Of a stretch of 64,000 bases of DNA, positions 44,165 through 53,143 are shown piece by piece. Under the pieces are notes generated by a model that saw nothing but the letters and a program-made list of their open reading frames with translations, made no database searches and was not told the origin of the DNA. This DNA is from Desulfobulbus sp. Tol-SR (GTDB taxonomy: Bacteria > Desulfobacterota > Desulfobulbia > Desulfobulbales > Desulfocapsaceae): positions 27,118 to 91,117 of the forward strand of contig JROS01000008.1 of the NCBI GenBank assembly GCA_000769715.1. The letters are read 5' to 3'. The number at the start of each line of letters is the position of its first letter. The stretch's first letter is position 1. The position numbers were made by a program, and so were the translations under genes.

Positions 44165-44323
44165 GTCGACGATCCCGGACCGCGGCGGAACGTGCTGGTG
44201 CCGGGCAGGCAGAGCAGAGGACCGCGGCGGGTGGTGCGCAAACGCCTGGCCTCCCTCCCTCCTTTCCTTCTTTCCTGACAGGCTCCTGCCGACTTCCGTC
44301 GCATGGCGATGGAGGAGATGCAG

Positions 44324-46315
44324 ATGCAGCAAAAAGGTTACATAAAGAAGCCGATGGTGGCTGGGTTGGTGCTGGCCGCCGCAATGTGCCCGGGAATGCA
44401 GGCTGTGGCCCAAGGGGATGACGGCGCGGTGATGGAGGAGGTCGTCGTTTCCGCGTCGCGCGTGGAGGAGAAGAAGCGCGAGGTCACGGGCAATATCACC
44501 GTCATCTCCCGCGAGGAGATTACCCAGGCCCCTGGCCGTACGGTCGGTGATATCCTGGTCGAGAAAGGGGTCGGTCATATCCAGAAATATCCCGGTAGCC
44601 TGACCGCTATCGGTATCCGCGGTTTCCGCACCGATACTCATGGCAACGACCTGCAGGGGCATGTCCTGGTCCTGCTCGACGGCCGGCGGGCCGGAACCGG
44701 CAACGTCGCCAAACTGCCGACCGAAAATGTCGAGCGGATCGAGATCATCCGCGGCCCCGGCGCGGTGCAGTACGGCTCGGGGGGGATGGGCGGCGTCGTC
44801 AACATCATCACCCGCCGGGGAACCGGCAGTTCCCTGGCCGTCGAGGCCGGCGGCGGCAACGCCGGGCGCGGCCAGGCCGTGGTCGAAGGGACGGCAAAGC
44901 GGGGTGCAGTCGACTTCTCCGGATCGGTAGTCCGCCGGATTGCCGGGGATTACGAAACCGGCAGTGGCCGGCGCTACCGGAACACCGGATTTGAAAGTGA
45001 GACCGGTCTCAGCACCAACCTCGGCTACGAGGTTCAAGACGGGCATCGGTTGGGTCTTGTCGTCACCGCCTTCGACGCTGATGAGGCCGGCAGTCCGGGA
45101 TATTTCGCCGCCAATGATTTCGACGACTTCACCGATAAGTCCAACATCTCGGTCGATGGCGTCTATGAAGGGCGGAGCCGGTCAGGCCATGTGCAGTGGC
45201 TGCTTCGCAGTTTTGCCGGTCGCGACGAGAATAGCTGGTATGATCCGCCGGCATCCGATCCCGACGGCTGGGATAGCGGCACACCCTCCGGCAATACCAC
45301 TGATCAGCTTGGGGGCCAGGCACAGATCAGCGTCTTCCTCGGCGATGCCGATGTCACCGCCGGTTTCGACTGGGTGGATTATCAGGTGGAGAACACCTGG
45401 TCGCCGCAGGAAACTGGCTACGTCAACCCGGCCCTGTTCGCCCTTGGCAAGTATACCCTGTTTTCGGATCAATTGATCCTCACCGGCGGCATTCGTCACG
45501 ACTGGTACCGCGTGGAGGTCGATGACGGACAGGGCGACGAGGCCTCCGACAGTCATCTCACCCCGCAGGTCGGCGTCGCCTGGCCGGTCTCCGAAACGCT
45601 GAAATTGCGGACCCAGTATGCCCGGGCCTTCGTCATGCCATCCGCCAACCAGCTGGCCATCGACATGCATTCCTTCGGCCACCGGACGGTCGGCAATCCC
45701 GATCTCAAGCCGGAGGAGAGCGGCACCTGGGAGGCAGGGATAGACTATGAACGCGGCGGTCTGACTGCTTCCTTGACTGGATTTTCTTCACGTTTCGAGG
45801 ACAAGATCGTCACGACCATGCTGGCCGACGGCTCATCCAGTTGGAAGAATCTCGGCGAGGCCAGCATTGAAGGTGTCGAATTGTCCGCTGGGTATGACAT
45901 CGGCGAGCTGTTCGACTGGAGCTGGGAGGTCAGGCCATCCGTCGATCTGACCTGGCTGACCGAACTGCGGGATGAATCGAGCGGCGGGGATCTGCTCTAT
46001 GTCAGCGGCACGACCATCGCCGCCGGTCTCGAGGTTGCATCGGCGGCGGGCACATCCTTTCATGTTGCGGTCACCTACTGCGGGCCGCAGGATATCGAGA
46101 ACTGGCAGTCGGGCATGTATCCGGCCCCGATCGTCGAGCTCGACGGCTTCACAGTCACCAATATCAGCCTCAGGTATCCGCTGATATCGCTGCAGTTCGG
46201 CGACCTGCTGCTGCGGGGAACTGTCGCCAACGTTTTCGACGAGGACTATGCCTACGTCAACGGTTATCCGATGCCCGGGCAAACCTTCTATCTGGGGTTG
46301 CAATGGCGCTACTGA
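44324..46315 (+). CDS. TonB-dependent outer-membrane receptor, BtuB-like
   Basis: This 663-residue outer-membrane transporter is probably for cobalamin or a related corrinoid, since it lies behind a B12 riboswitch. A signal peptide (about 1-26) leads to the TonB-box region EEVVVSASRVEE. A plug domain follows (LVLLDGRRAGTG, RIEIIRGPGAVQYGSGGMGG), then a beta-barrel ending in the aromatic LGLQWRY. The ATG at 44324 is chosen because GGAGGAG lies six bases upstream; ATGs at 44303, 44309 and 44318 are in frame. The 3' end overlaps the next gene by 13 bases. Confidence 0.88.
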   Translation: MQQKGYIKKPMVAGLVLAAAMCPGMQAVAQGDDGAVMEEVVVSASRVEEKKREVTGNITVISREEITQAPGRTVGDILVEKGVGHIQKYPGSLTAIGIRGFRTDTHGNDLQGHVLVLLDGRRAGTGNVAKLPTENVERIEIIRGPGAVQYGSGGMGGVVNIITRRGTGSSLAVEAGGGNAGRGQAVVEGTAKRGAVDFSGSVVRRIAGDYETGSGRRYRNTGFESETGLSTNLGYEVQDGHRLGLVVTAFDADEAGSPGYFAANDFDDFTDKSNISVDGVYEGRSRSGHVQWLLRSFAGRDENSWYDPPASDPDGWDSGTPSGNTTDQLGGQAQISVFLGDADVTAGFDWVDYQVENTWSPQETGYVNPALFALGKYTLFSDQLILTGGIRHDWYRVEVDDGQGDEASDSHLTPQVGVAWPVSETLKLRTQYARAFVMPSANQLAIDMHSFGHRTVGNPDLKPEESGTWEAGIDYERGGLTASLTGFSSRFEDKIVTTMLADGSSSWKNLGEASIEGVELSAGYDIGELFDWSWEVRPSVDLTWLTELRDESSGGDLLYVSGTTIAAGLEVASAAGTSFHVAVTYCGPQDIENWQSGMYPAPIVELDGFTVTNISLRYPLISLQFGDLLLRGTVANVFDEDYAYVNGYPMPGQTFYLGLQWRY

Positions 46316-47196
46316 ATCGATGTCCCTGGAGGCAAACGGCGGTTTCGGTCCTGCTGCTTTTCTTCCTGCTTCCTGCCGCTTCATCCCTGGCCGGGGAGAT
46401 TCCACAGCGTATCGTTGCACTGGGGCCGAAGCATACCAAGATCGTCTACCTGCTTGGCGCCGGGGATCGCCTGGTCGCCAACACCGAGTTCTGCCGCTGG
46501 CCGCCGGAAGCGCGACGGAAGGAGAAGATCGGCACGGTGCTGGAAATCGATGTCGAACATATCTTCAGTCTCCGTCCCGACCTGGTACTGGCGACCGGCC
46601 TGACCCAGTCTCAGCAGATCGCGGGGCTGCGTCGACTCGGCATCCGGGTCGAGCAGTTCCGCGAGCCGCGTTCGTTTGCCGAGATCAGGGAACAGTTTGC
46701 GGCCATCGGTGAAATGCTGGGCAGCCAGAGGCGGGCGGCAGACATCCTTGATCTGGTTGATGCCCGTTTGCAGGCCGTCGGCACCGCCGTCGCCGGTCGT
46801 ACCAGACCGAAGGTGCTGCTGCAGATCGGTGCCCAGCCGCTTTTCATCGCCACCGGTTCTTCTTTCACCCATGATTTCATCGAACTGGCCGGCGGCTGCA
46901 ACGTCGCGGCCGGGGCAGCGTCTGGCCGGTATTCCGAGGAAATGGTGATGGCGGCCAGACCGGACCTGATCATTGTGGCGATGATGGGAAGCCAGGAAGG
47001 AATCGCTCTGCGGGAGCAGCGGCGGTGGAAGGAACTGTTCGCAGCGGCAGGCCGGGATGCCCCCCCGGTGCTGCTAATCGATGCCGACCTGATCTGCAGC
47101 CCAACGCCGGAAACCTTCATCGAGGGGCTGTCGCTGCTTGTCGGTCTCATTCACCCGGAACTGGCGGGCCGGGACCTGCTGTCGCCGAGGCGGTGA
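46303..47196 (+). CDS. Periplasmic corrinoid-binding protein, BtuF-like
   Basis: This 297-residue class III solute-binding protein has a signal peptide (about 1-31) and two lobes joined by a long helix. RIVALGPKHTKIVYLLGAGDRLVANTEFC and RPDLVLATGLTQ are typical of the BtuF/FhuD family. It should pass the ligand from the receptor to an inner-membrane ABC transporter, but no btuC or btuD is found in the window. Its start overlaps the receptor gene, and its TGA overlaps the next ATG (TGATG). Confidence 0.85.
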   Translation: MALLNRCPWRQTAVSVLLLFFLLPAASSLAGEIPQRIVALGPKHTKIVYLLGAGDRLVANTEFCRWPPEARRKEKIGTVLEIDVEHIFSLRPDLVLATGLTQSQQIAGLRRLGIRVEQFREPRSFAEIREQFAAIGEMLGSQRRAADILDLVDARLQAVGTAVAGRTRPKVLLQIGAQPLFIATGSSFTHDFIELAGGCNVAAGAASGRYSEEMVMAARPDLIIVAMMGSQEGIALREQRRWKELFAAAGRDAPPVLLIDADLICSPTPETFIEGLSLLVGLIHPELAGRDLLSPRR

Positions 47197-47924
47197 TGGT
47201 TGTGCCGGGCGTGCAGCAAAGGCAGAGGGCAGTTGTTCCGATCGGCCTGGCCGTCATCGTGCACCTGGCCGTTCTTGGGCTGTTGCTGGTTGCGCGGATG
47301 GACGGCGGGGAGAATGTCACGCCCGAGGCGGAAGCAATGATGTCCCTGGTCGAAATGGTGTCTGACGTGCACAGTGGGGCTGATGCGCATCGGCAGGGAC
47401 AACCGGGCGCGGGAAGGCCAGCGGAGGCGGCGCAGGCAGCACTAGAAGAAAATGTGGCGCGGCAGGAACCGGTCGTGGTGCTGACCGCAGATCAGCATCG
47501 CAAGGTCAGGCAACGGTCCCGGCCGTCGCCCCCGCAGCAGATCGCAGCGACGGTCGCGGCGGTTGACGGCGGTGGGGCCAAGCCCGAAACAGGCAGCCGG
47601 CCGGCCGTGGTCTCTGCCGCTGAGACCGTTTCCGGTCCAGAGACTGTGGTTGCGGCCCGCCCCTGTTACGAGGATAATCCATCGCCGGAATATCCGCATC
47701 TGGCCCGCCGCCGCGGCTGGCAGGGGAGGGTCGTGCTGGATGTCACCGTCCTGGTAGACGGTTCGGTCGGGGATGTCCGGCTGAGCGAGAGCAGCAGTCA
47801 TGACCTGCTTGACCGGGTGGCGATGAAGACGGTGCGCCGCTGGGTGTTCACGCCGGAACGGCGCGGCGGTCGAGCGGTGACCGCGAGGATCCGGGTGCCG
47901 GTTCGGTTTTTCCTGCAGGAGTAG
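47196..47924 (+). CDS. TonB family energy-transducing protein
   Basis: This 242-residue protein has a single N-terminal membrane anchor (VVPIGLAVIVHLAVLGLLLVA), a variable Ala/Pro-rich periplasmic spacer and a C-terminal TonB domain (about 160-242). The domain has PSPEYPHLARRRGWQGRVVL and KTVRRWVFTPERRGG. It would link the proton gradient to the receptor encoded at the start of the operon. The ATG overlaps the preceding stop. ExbB and ExbD are not in the window. Confidence 0.88.
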   Translation: MVVPGVQQRQRAVVPIGLAVIVHLAVLGLLLVARMDGGENVTPEAEAMMSLVEMVSDVHSGADAHRQGQPGAGRPAEAAQAALEENVARQEPVVVLTADQHRKVRQRSRPSPPQQIAATVAAVDGGGAKPETGSRPAVVSAAETVSGPETVVAARPCYEDNPSPEYPHLARRRGWQGRVVLDVTVLVDGSVGDVRLSESSSHDLLDRVAMKTVRRWVFTPERRGGRAVTARIRVPVRFFLQE

Positions 47925-47937
47925 TCGGCGATAGAAT

Positions 47938-49788
47938 TCAGCGCTCTTCCAGATGTTCGAGCAGGATCCGCCGCACTTCTTCGATGGTCTCCGGCCGCTC
48001 CTGGCAGCTGTGGCCGGAGCGGACGATGAATTCCGATTCCATGCCGTCGAGATGGGCGCTGCGGTAGGTCACCACCCCGTCGTCGCCGGCGGGCGGCTGG
48101 ATCCCGGGATCGTCGATGGCGATGATCGAGTGCCCCTTGACCCCGGGTGCCAGCGGCGTCGCGGCGATGGCCTGCAGCAGCGGATCGGTGGGTGACATCG
48201 TGTCGACGCTGGTGGGGATCTTGCCCTGCCAGTGATGGCGGACGTTGTCGGAGAGAAAACCGTAGATCCGGCCCAGTCCTTTGACCAGGCCGACCGGCAG
48301 GGTGATCACCCGGTGCACGAGGTTGCGGGCGAAGTTCAGGCTCAGGTAGCTGCCCCGGTGCGGCGTCGAGATGAAGATCAGCCGTTTGACCGCGGGCAGC
48401 GGCGTGATGACCATATTATCCCTGATCATCTCCTTGTTTTCATTGCTGGTTCTCAGATCCTCGATTTTCCCGGCGATCGTTGCCGCCACCAGCCGGTCGC
48501 CGGTATCGACCGCCGTCAGCTTGGCGAGCAGGCCGCCCTGACTGTGGCCAATGACGACCATCCGCTGCATCGCCGCCGAGTTCCGGCCGGGGTCGAATCT
48601 GGCGATGTTGGCCGCGATCGCCCGACGCAGGTCGAGGGCGGAGACGGTGATCAGGCGGCTGCTGTTGTAGAAGAAGTACCAGAACTGGTAGCGGCGGCCG
48701 AGGACCGGATCGCCGCTCAGGGTGTTGATCATCTCCGCCCACCATACCGGGCTGCTCATCGTGCCGTGGACGAAGATCACCGGGATGCGGTCCGGCTCGT
48801 AGGGCTGGAAGCGATACAGCCGGCTCGGGACGTCCTGCAACCGGCCGAGAAAGGCATCGATCCCGAACGACCATATCTCCTCCTCGGCCAGCTTGTAGGC
48901 GGTGGTGATGCTGGTGTCCTTTTCCAGCGGCACCTCCTGGCCGTCGACGGCGACCGTGTCGTTGTCGTAGGCCGAGTGCAGTTCCAGCGTGGCCCGCATG
49001 GCACCGTTGCCGAGTCGGGCCAGGTCGTCTTCCAGGCGCAGGAAGGCGGTTGTCGGGATCGCCTGACTGCCGAAGAGGTTTTCACTGGCCGAGCGCCGTA
49101 CGGCGATCAGCGGCACGCCGAGGCCGTCGCTCCGGTTGCGGACGCTCAGGCCGCGAATGGCATAGCCGTCGGCCGCCTCAAAGCGGGTGAACTGGCTGAA
49201 GTCCCAGGGGAGGCGGTGGTGGTCGACCTTGATCTCGATGCCGCCCACCGGCAGCCGCCGGATCCCGTGCTTCAGTTCGATCCCGCCTTCCTCGCCGGTT
49301 TTCAGCCCCTGCCACAGCGACAGGTTGTAGAGGTCGATGGCGGCCTGAAGGCGGCGGTCAAAGAGGCTGGGGGCCGGTTGCAGATCGGGTTTGAGGATGG
49401 CGTAATAGGCGTAGACGGCGGCGAGGAGGAAGCAGTCCGGGGCCCGGTGCCGCTCGGCGGCGTCGCCGCTGCGCGTCAGGCGCTCGGCCTCGATGTAGGT
49501 CAACTCGGCGAGGGCGAAGACGATGTCCCGCCGTTTGTCTTCCAGGGTCCTGGCGTGGAGGGTGCGGATGGCCGCCGCCGGATCGGTCTGGTACTCTGCG
49601 GTGAGGTTGAAGCGATGGAGGATGACGACCGTTGAGGAACCGGCGCCGTCGCCGCCGAGCGGGCTGGCGGTGCTGCTGCGGTAGGCCTCGCGGGGATCGA
49701 GCCGCCTCACCCCGATCGGGGTGCTGCAGCCGCCGAGCAGCAGGGTCATGGCCAGAACGAGGGCGATGGCCCTGGCGTAACCGGACAT
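47938..49788 (-). CDS. Alpha/beta-hydrolase lipoprotein
   Basis: This 616-residue protein has a lipobox signal peptide (LLLGGC, Cys21). A large N-terminal domain of about 320 residues has no function I recognise. The C-terminal alpha/beta-hydrolase domain has the oxyanion turn VIFVHGTMSSPVWW and the nucleophile elbow VIGHSQGG. It could be a lipase or esterase at the membrane surface. It is the last gene of the def-fmt-larC-pgpA operon, eight bases after pgpA. It converges on the TonB gene. Confidence 0.8.
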   Translation of the reverse strand: MSGYARAIALVLAMTLLLGGCSTPIGVRRLDPREAYRSSTASPLGGDGAGSSTVVILHRFNLTAEYQTDPAAAIRTLHARTLEDKRRDIVFALAELTYIEAERLTRSGDAAERHRAPDCFLLAAVYAYYAILKPDLQPAPSLFDRRLQAAIDLYNLSLWQGLKTGEEGGIELKHGIRRLPVGGIEIKVDHHRLPWDFSQFTRFEAADGYAIRGLSVRNRSDGLGVPLIAVRRSASENLFGSQAIPTTAFLRLEDDLARLGNGAMRATLELHSAYDNDTVAVDGQEVPLEKDTSITTAYKLAEEEIWSFGIDAFLGRLQDVPSRLYRFQPYEPDRIPVIFVHGTMSSPVWWAEMINTLSGDPVLGRRYQFWYFFYNSSRLITVSALDLRRAIAANIARFDPGRNSAAMQRMVVIGHSQGGLLAKLTAVDTGDRLVAATIAGKIEDLRTSNENKEMIRDNMVITPLPAVKRLIFISTPHRGSYLSLNFARNLVHRVITLPVGLVKGLGRIYGFLSDNVRHHWQGKIPTSVDTMSPTDPLLQAIAATPLAPGVKGHSIIAIDDPGIQPPAGDDGVVTYRSAHLDGMESEFIVRSGHSCQERPETIEEVRRILLEHLEER

Positions 49789-49796
49789 CTCGGTGT

Positions 49797-50261
49797 TCAG
49801 GTGAACAGCCGGCCGAGCAGCAGCCAGCTCAGTTGCAGCGCCACCAGGGCATAGCCGCCGGCGACGACGTCATCCATCATGATGCCGATGCCGCCGTGGA
49901 TCCGCCGGTCGAACCACGAGACCGGAAAGGGTTTGGCGATATCGAAGAGACGGAACAGAATGAAGCCGAGGAACCAGGCGGCGGGATGATCCGGGGCCAC
50001 CGTCAGGGTGATGAACATGCCGAGGATCTCGTCGATGACGATGGCGCCGGCGTCGGGGCGGTCGAGGATCTTTTCGGCCGAGCCGGCGGCGAAGAAACCG
50101 GCGATGAAGATCACCGCCAGGACCGCGAGGTACGGCGCGAGCGCCAGGTCTTTGACCAGCAGCCAGGGGAGCAGGGCGGCCAGCGAGCCCCAGGTACCGG
50201 GGGCCTTCGGCAGCAGGCCGACGTAGCCGCCGGTGGCCACGATCATGATCAGCCGGTTCAT
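49797..50261 (-). CDS. pgpA: Phosphatidylglycerophosphatase A
   Basis: This 154-residue inner-membrane enzyme removes phosphate from phosphatidylglycerophosphate to make phosphatidylglycerol. PKAPGTWGSLAALLPW and the acidic IVIDEILGMFIT motif, with its catalytic acidic residues, are typical, followed by RLFDIAKPFPVSWFDR and GIGIMMDDVVAGGYA. The start overlaps the larC stop by four bases (ATGA), which shows coupling. Confidence 0.92.
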   Translation of the reverse strand: MNRLIMIVATGGYVGLLPKAPGTWGSLAALLPWLLVKDLALAPYLAVLAVIFIAGFFAAGSAEKILDRPDAGAIVIDEILGMFITLTVAPDHPAAWFLGFILFRLFDIAKPFPVSWFDRRIHGGIGIMMDDVVAGGYALVALQLSWLLLGRLFT

Positions 50262-51442
50262 CGCGGCTGTTCCTCCCCTGCCTTGATCACCGCGCGGTAG
50301 ACCTCCGGCAGCGGCACCCGGTGTTCGGTTGCGATCCGGCGGCATTCCTCGTATTCCGGGCAGATCACCGGGCCGGAGGGACGGATCACCCGTTTGGCGG
50401 CGACGGTCCCCCAGCGGGTGACGACCGCGACCGGCTCGCGCGCCAGGGTCAGCCGCTCCTCCGTCCGGAAGCGCAGGCCGATGGCGGTGGTCTCGGAGAG
50501 GATGGCGGTCTTGATCCCCTCCCCGTGGGCGGGATCGCAGATGACCTGGAGACGGAAGGCCGGACGGCCCTTCTTCATCTGGATCGGGGCGATGTTGACA
50601 TCGAGGGCGCCGCGGGCCAGCAGCAGCTCGCTGAGGTAGGGAAAGCCTTCGGGACTCCAGTCGTCGAGGTTGGTCTCGATGATCTCCACCCGCTGCGCTT
50701 CCGCCGCCGGTCGCGATGTGCCGACGATCAGCCGCAGCAGGTTGGGGCGGCCACCGGAGAGGTCCCGGCTGCCGGCGCCGCAGCCGGTGGCGGCGATGGT
50801 CATCGGCGGCAGCGGCCCGAAACCGGTGGCCAGGGCCTTGAGCAGGGCGGCCCCGGTCGGGGTCACCGTTTCGGTGGCGCAATCGATGCCGTAGACCGGC
50901 ACCTGCCGCAGCAGTTCGCACACTGCCGGGGCCGGCAGCGGCAGGCGGCCGTGAGCGCAGTCGACCGTGCCGTGACCCAAGGGGACGGGGGAGCAGACCA
51001 GTTCGCGAATCCCGAGATGGTGGAGGCCGATTACCGCCCCGACCACATCGACGATGGTGTCGACGGCACCGATCTCGTGGAAATGGACCGCGTCGACCGA
51101 CACCCCGTGGACCTTGGCCTCGGCCTCGGCCAGCAGGCGGAAGACCCGGCCGGCCGGGGCAGTGATCTCCTCGGCCAGGCCGCTGCGCTCGAGGATGGCG
51201 AGGAGATCGGGCAGGGTGCGCAGCGGTTGCTCGCCGCCGCCGCTGACCTCGACCCGGGTGGCGCGCAGGCCCTGCTGCCGTGTCGTCTGGATGTCGAGGG
51301 CGACGGGGCCGAGGCCCAGCCGGTCCACGCCCCGGCGTAGGACGGCGGGCGGCAGGCCGGCGTCGATCAGGGCGGCGAGCACCATGTCGCCGCTGATGCC
51401 GGCGAAACAGTCGAGGTAGGCGATGGTCGCGGTCGGGGGCAT
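50258..51442 (-). CDS. larC: Nickel-insertion protein LarC
   Basis: This 394-residue protein is the pyridinium-bisthiocarboxylate mononucleotide nickel chelatase, which makes the nickel-pincer cofactor of lactate racemase and related enzymes. The N-terminal signature IAYLDCFAGISGDM and HFHEIGAVDTIVD are clear. The ATG at 51442 lies after the fmt stop; a TTG at 51466 would overlap fmt. It is one continuous frame, unlike the frameshifted larC1/larC2 of Lactobacillus. No larA, larB or larE is visible. Confidence 0.88.
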   Translation of the reverse strand: MPPTATIAYLDCFAGISGDMVLAALIDAGLPPAVLRRGVDRLGLGPVALDIQTTRQQGLRATRVEVSGGGEQPLRTLPDLLAILERSGLAEEITAPAGRVFRLLAEAEAKVHGVSVDAVHFHEIGAVDTIVDVVGAVIGLHHLGIRELVCSPVPLGHGTVDCAHGRLPLPAPAVCELLRQVPVYGIDCATETVTPTGAALLKALATGFGPLPPMTIAATGCGAGSRDLSGGRPNLLRLIVGTSRPAAEAQRVEIIETNLDDWSPEGFPYLSELLLARGALDVNIAPIQMKKGRPAFRLQVICDPAHGEGIKTAILSETTAIGLRFRTEERLTLAREPVAVVTRWGTVAAKRVIRPSGPVICPEYEECRRIATEHRVPLPEVYRAVIKAGEEQPR

Positions 51443-51455
51443 GGCGGGCCGCCGC

Positions 51456-52406
51456 TCAGGACGCAAGGAGCGTGCCGACGGCGAGCGGATGGCCGCAGAG
51501 AAAGGCCGAGACGGCCATCCGTTTGCGGCCTTCCGGCTGGATCTCCCTGATCAGCAGCAGGTTGTAGCCGGTGGCGATCAGCAGTCCCTCCCTGTCGGCG
51601 GCGACGAGGGTCCCCGGGGCCGCCGCGCTGTCCTTGTGGATGACCTCGGGCGAGAACAGGTTGCAGCGCTGGCCGCCGATCCGGCAGGCGGCGGCGGGCC
51701 AGGGGTCGAGGCCGCGGATCAGGCAGTGCAGCCGCTCGGCGGGCAGGCTCCAGTCGATGATGCCGTCTTCTTTTTTCAGCATCGGCGCGGCGGTGGCGCG
51801 GCTGTGGTCCTGGGGGGTCGGCGGCAGGTCGCCGGTCTTGAGCCGGTCGATGGCCCGTCGCAGGGTGCGGCCGCCGAGCTCGGCCAGCTTGACGAACAGG
51901 CTGCCGGCGGTCTCGTCGGGGTCGGCCTCCATGGCGTCGGCGAGCAGGATGTCACCGGTGTCCATCCCCTCGTCCATCTGGATGATCGTTACCCCGACCT
52001 CCCGGTCGCCGGTGATGATCGCCCACTGGACCGGGGCCGCGCCCCGGTGTCGGGGCAGCAGCGAGCCATGGACGTTGATCGCCCCGAAGGGAGCGAGGTG
52101 GAGCAGAGAAGGCGGCAGGATGCGGCCGTAGGCGGCGACGACGACGAGATCGGGACGGAAGGCGAGGAGTTCGTCGCGGAAGGCCTCGGTGCGGATCTTC
52201 AGCGGCTGCAGCACCGGGATGCCGTGCGCCGCGGCCAGGGTTTTGACCGGCGTCGGGCTCAGTTTCTTGCCCCGCCCCTTCGGCTTATCCGGCTGGCTGA
52301 TGACGGCGACGACCTCATCCGGGCCGGCCAGCAGCGCCTGCAGGCTGGCGACGGCGAAATCGGGAGTACCCATGAAGATGATCCGGAGCGGCGGCGTCAT
52401 GGTCAT
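51456..52406 (-). CDS. fmt: Methionyl-tRNA formyltransferase
   Basis: This 316-residue enzyme formylates initiator Met-tRNA with 10-formyl-tetrahydrofolate. It has IIFMGTPDFAV at the start, the PDKPKGRGKKLSPTPVK loop, and the catalytic NVHGSLLPRHRGAAPVQW with its Asn and His, followed by MDEGMDTGDIL. It directly follows def, the usual order for N-formylmethionine processing genes. Confidence 0.96.
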   Translation of the reverse strand: MTMTPPLRIIFMGTPDFAVASLQALLAGPDEVVAVISQPDKPKGRGKKLSPTPVKTLAAAHGIPVLQPLKIRTEAFRDELLAFRPDLVVVAAYGRILPPSLLHLAPFGAINVHGSLLPRHRGAAPVQWAIITGDREVGVTIIQMDEGMDTGDILLADAMEADPDETAGSLFVKLAELGGRTLRRAIDRLKTGDLPPTPQDHSRATAAPMLKKEDGIIDWSLPAERLHCLIRGLDPWPAAACRIGGQRCNLFSPEVIHKDSAAAPGTLVAADREGLLIATGYNLLLIREIQPEGRKRMAVSAFLCGHPLAVGTLLAS

Positions 52407-52407
52407 T

Positions 52408-52923
52408 TCAGGTCTGGTCCTCGGCGTGCCATTTTTTCACCTTCTTCTTGTACAGGGCCCGTTTCAGCGGGCTCAGGTGATCGAGGAAGAGGATGCCGTT
52501 GATGTGGTCGATCTCGTGCTGGAGGACGACGGCGAAACGGTTCTCGGTCTCCAGCTGGTGGCGGTTGCCGGCGAGGTCCTGGTAGCTGACGGCGATCTTG
52601 CGGAAGCGTTTGACCTTCGAGGTCAGGCCGGGGACGCTGAGGCACCCTTCCTCGTCAAGCTGGTGGCCTTCCTTGACGGTGATCTCGGGGTTGACCATGG
52701 CCATATAGTCGCGTTCCCCCCCCTTCTCTTTGGTCATGTCGACCACGATCAGCTTCAGCGATTCGCCGATCTGCGGGGCGGCCAGGCCGATACCCGGCGC
52801 GGCGTACATCGTTTCGGCCATGTCCTCGACCAGCCGCTGCAGCTGGTCGTCGAAGGCGGTGACGGCCCTGGTCTGCTGGCGGAGCACCGGGGCCGGATAT
52901 TCTAAAATCTTGCGGTTACTCAT
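52408..52923 (-). CDS. def: Peptide deformylase
   Basis: This 171-residue metalloenzyme removes the formyl group from nascent proteins. All three motifs are present: GIGLAAPQIG, EEGCLSVPG and QHEIDHINGILF. The Cys of the second and the two His of the third bind the metal. The ATG at 52923 was chosen because the family starts close to KILEYPAPVLR. It is the first gene of the def-fmt-larC-pgpA-lipoprotein operon. Confidence 0.96.
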   Translation of the reverse strand: MSNRKILEYPAPVLRQQTRAVTAFDDQLQRLVEDMAETMYAAPGIGLAAPQIGESLKLIVVDMTKEKGGERDYMAMVNPEITVKEGHQLDEEGCLSVPGLTSKVKRFRKIAVSYQDLAGNRHQLETENRFAVVLQHEIDHINGILFLDHLSPLKRALYKKKVKKWHAEDQT

Positions 52924-53143
52924 GGTGCAAATCCTGACGGATATATCGGGTTGGTTCATCCGGCCGGTGACGGTCACGGCCGGCCGGGAAATAGACGGGC
53001 AAGTCGGCTCGGGGTGGAGTACAATCCTCCGCCAATGTACCACAGCGGGATGTTTTCCGCCACGGCGTAAACGTTAAGCACAACGGCGGCAAAGTACAGT
53101 ACCGCCTGCCGATTGGCAAGACAAGGTTATCGGATCAAACAGC

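Noticed and set aside
50258..51466. TTG at 51466 as the larC start
   Set aside because: It would overlap fmt and add nine residues not needed for the family; the ATG at 51442 lies cleanly after the fmt stop.
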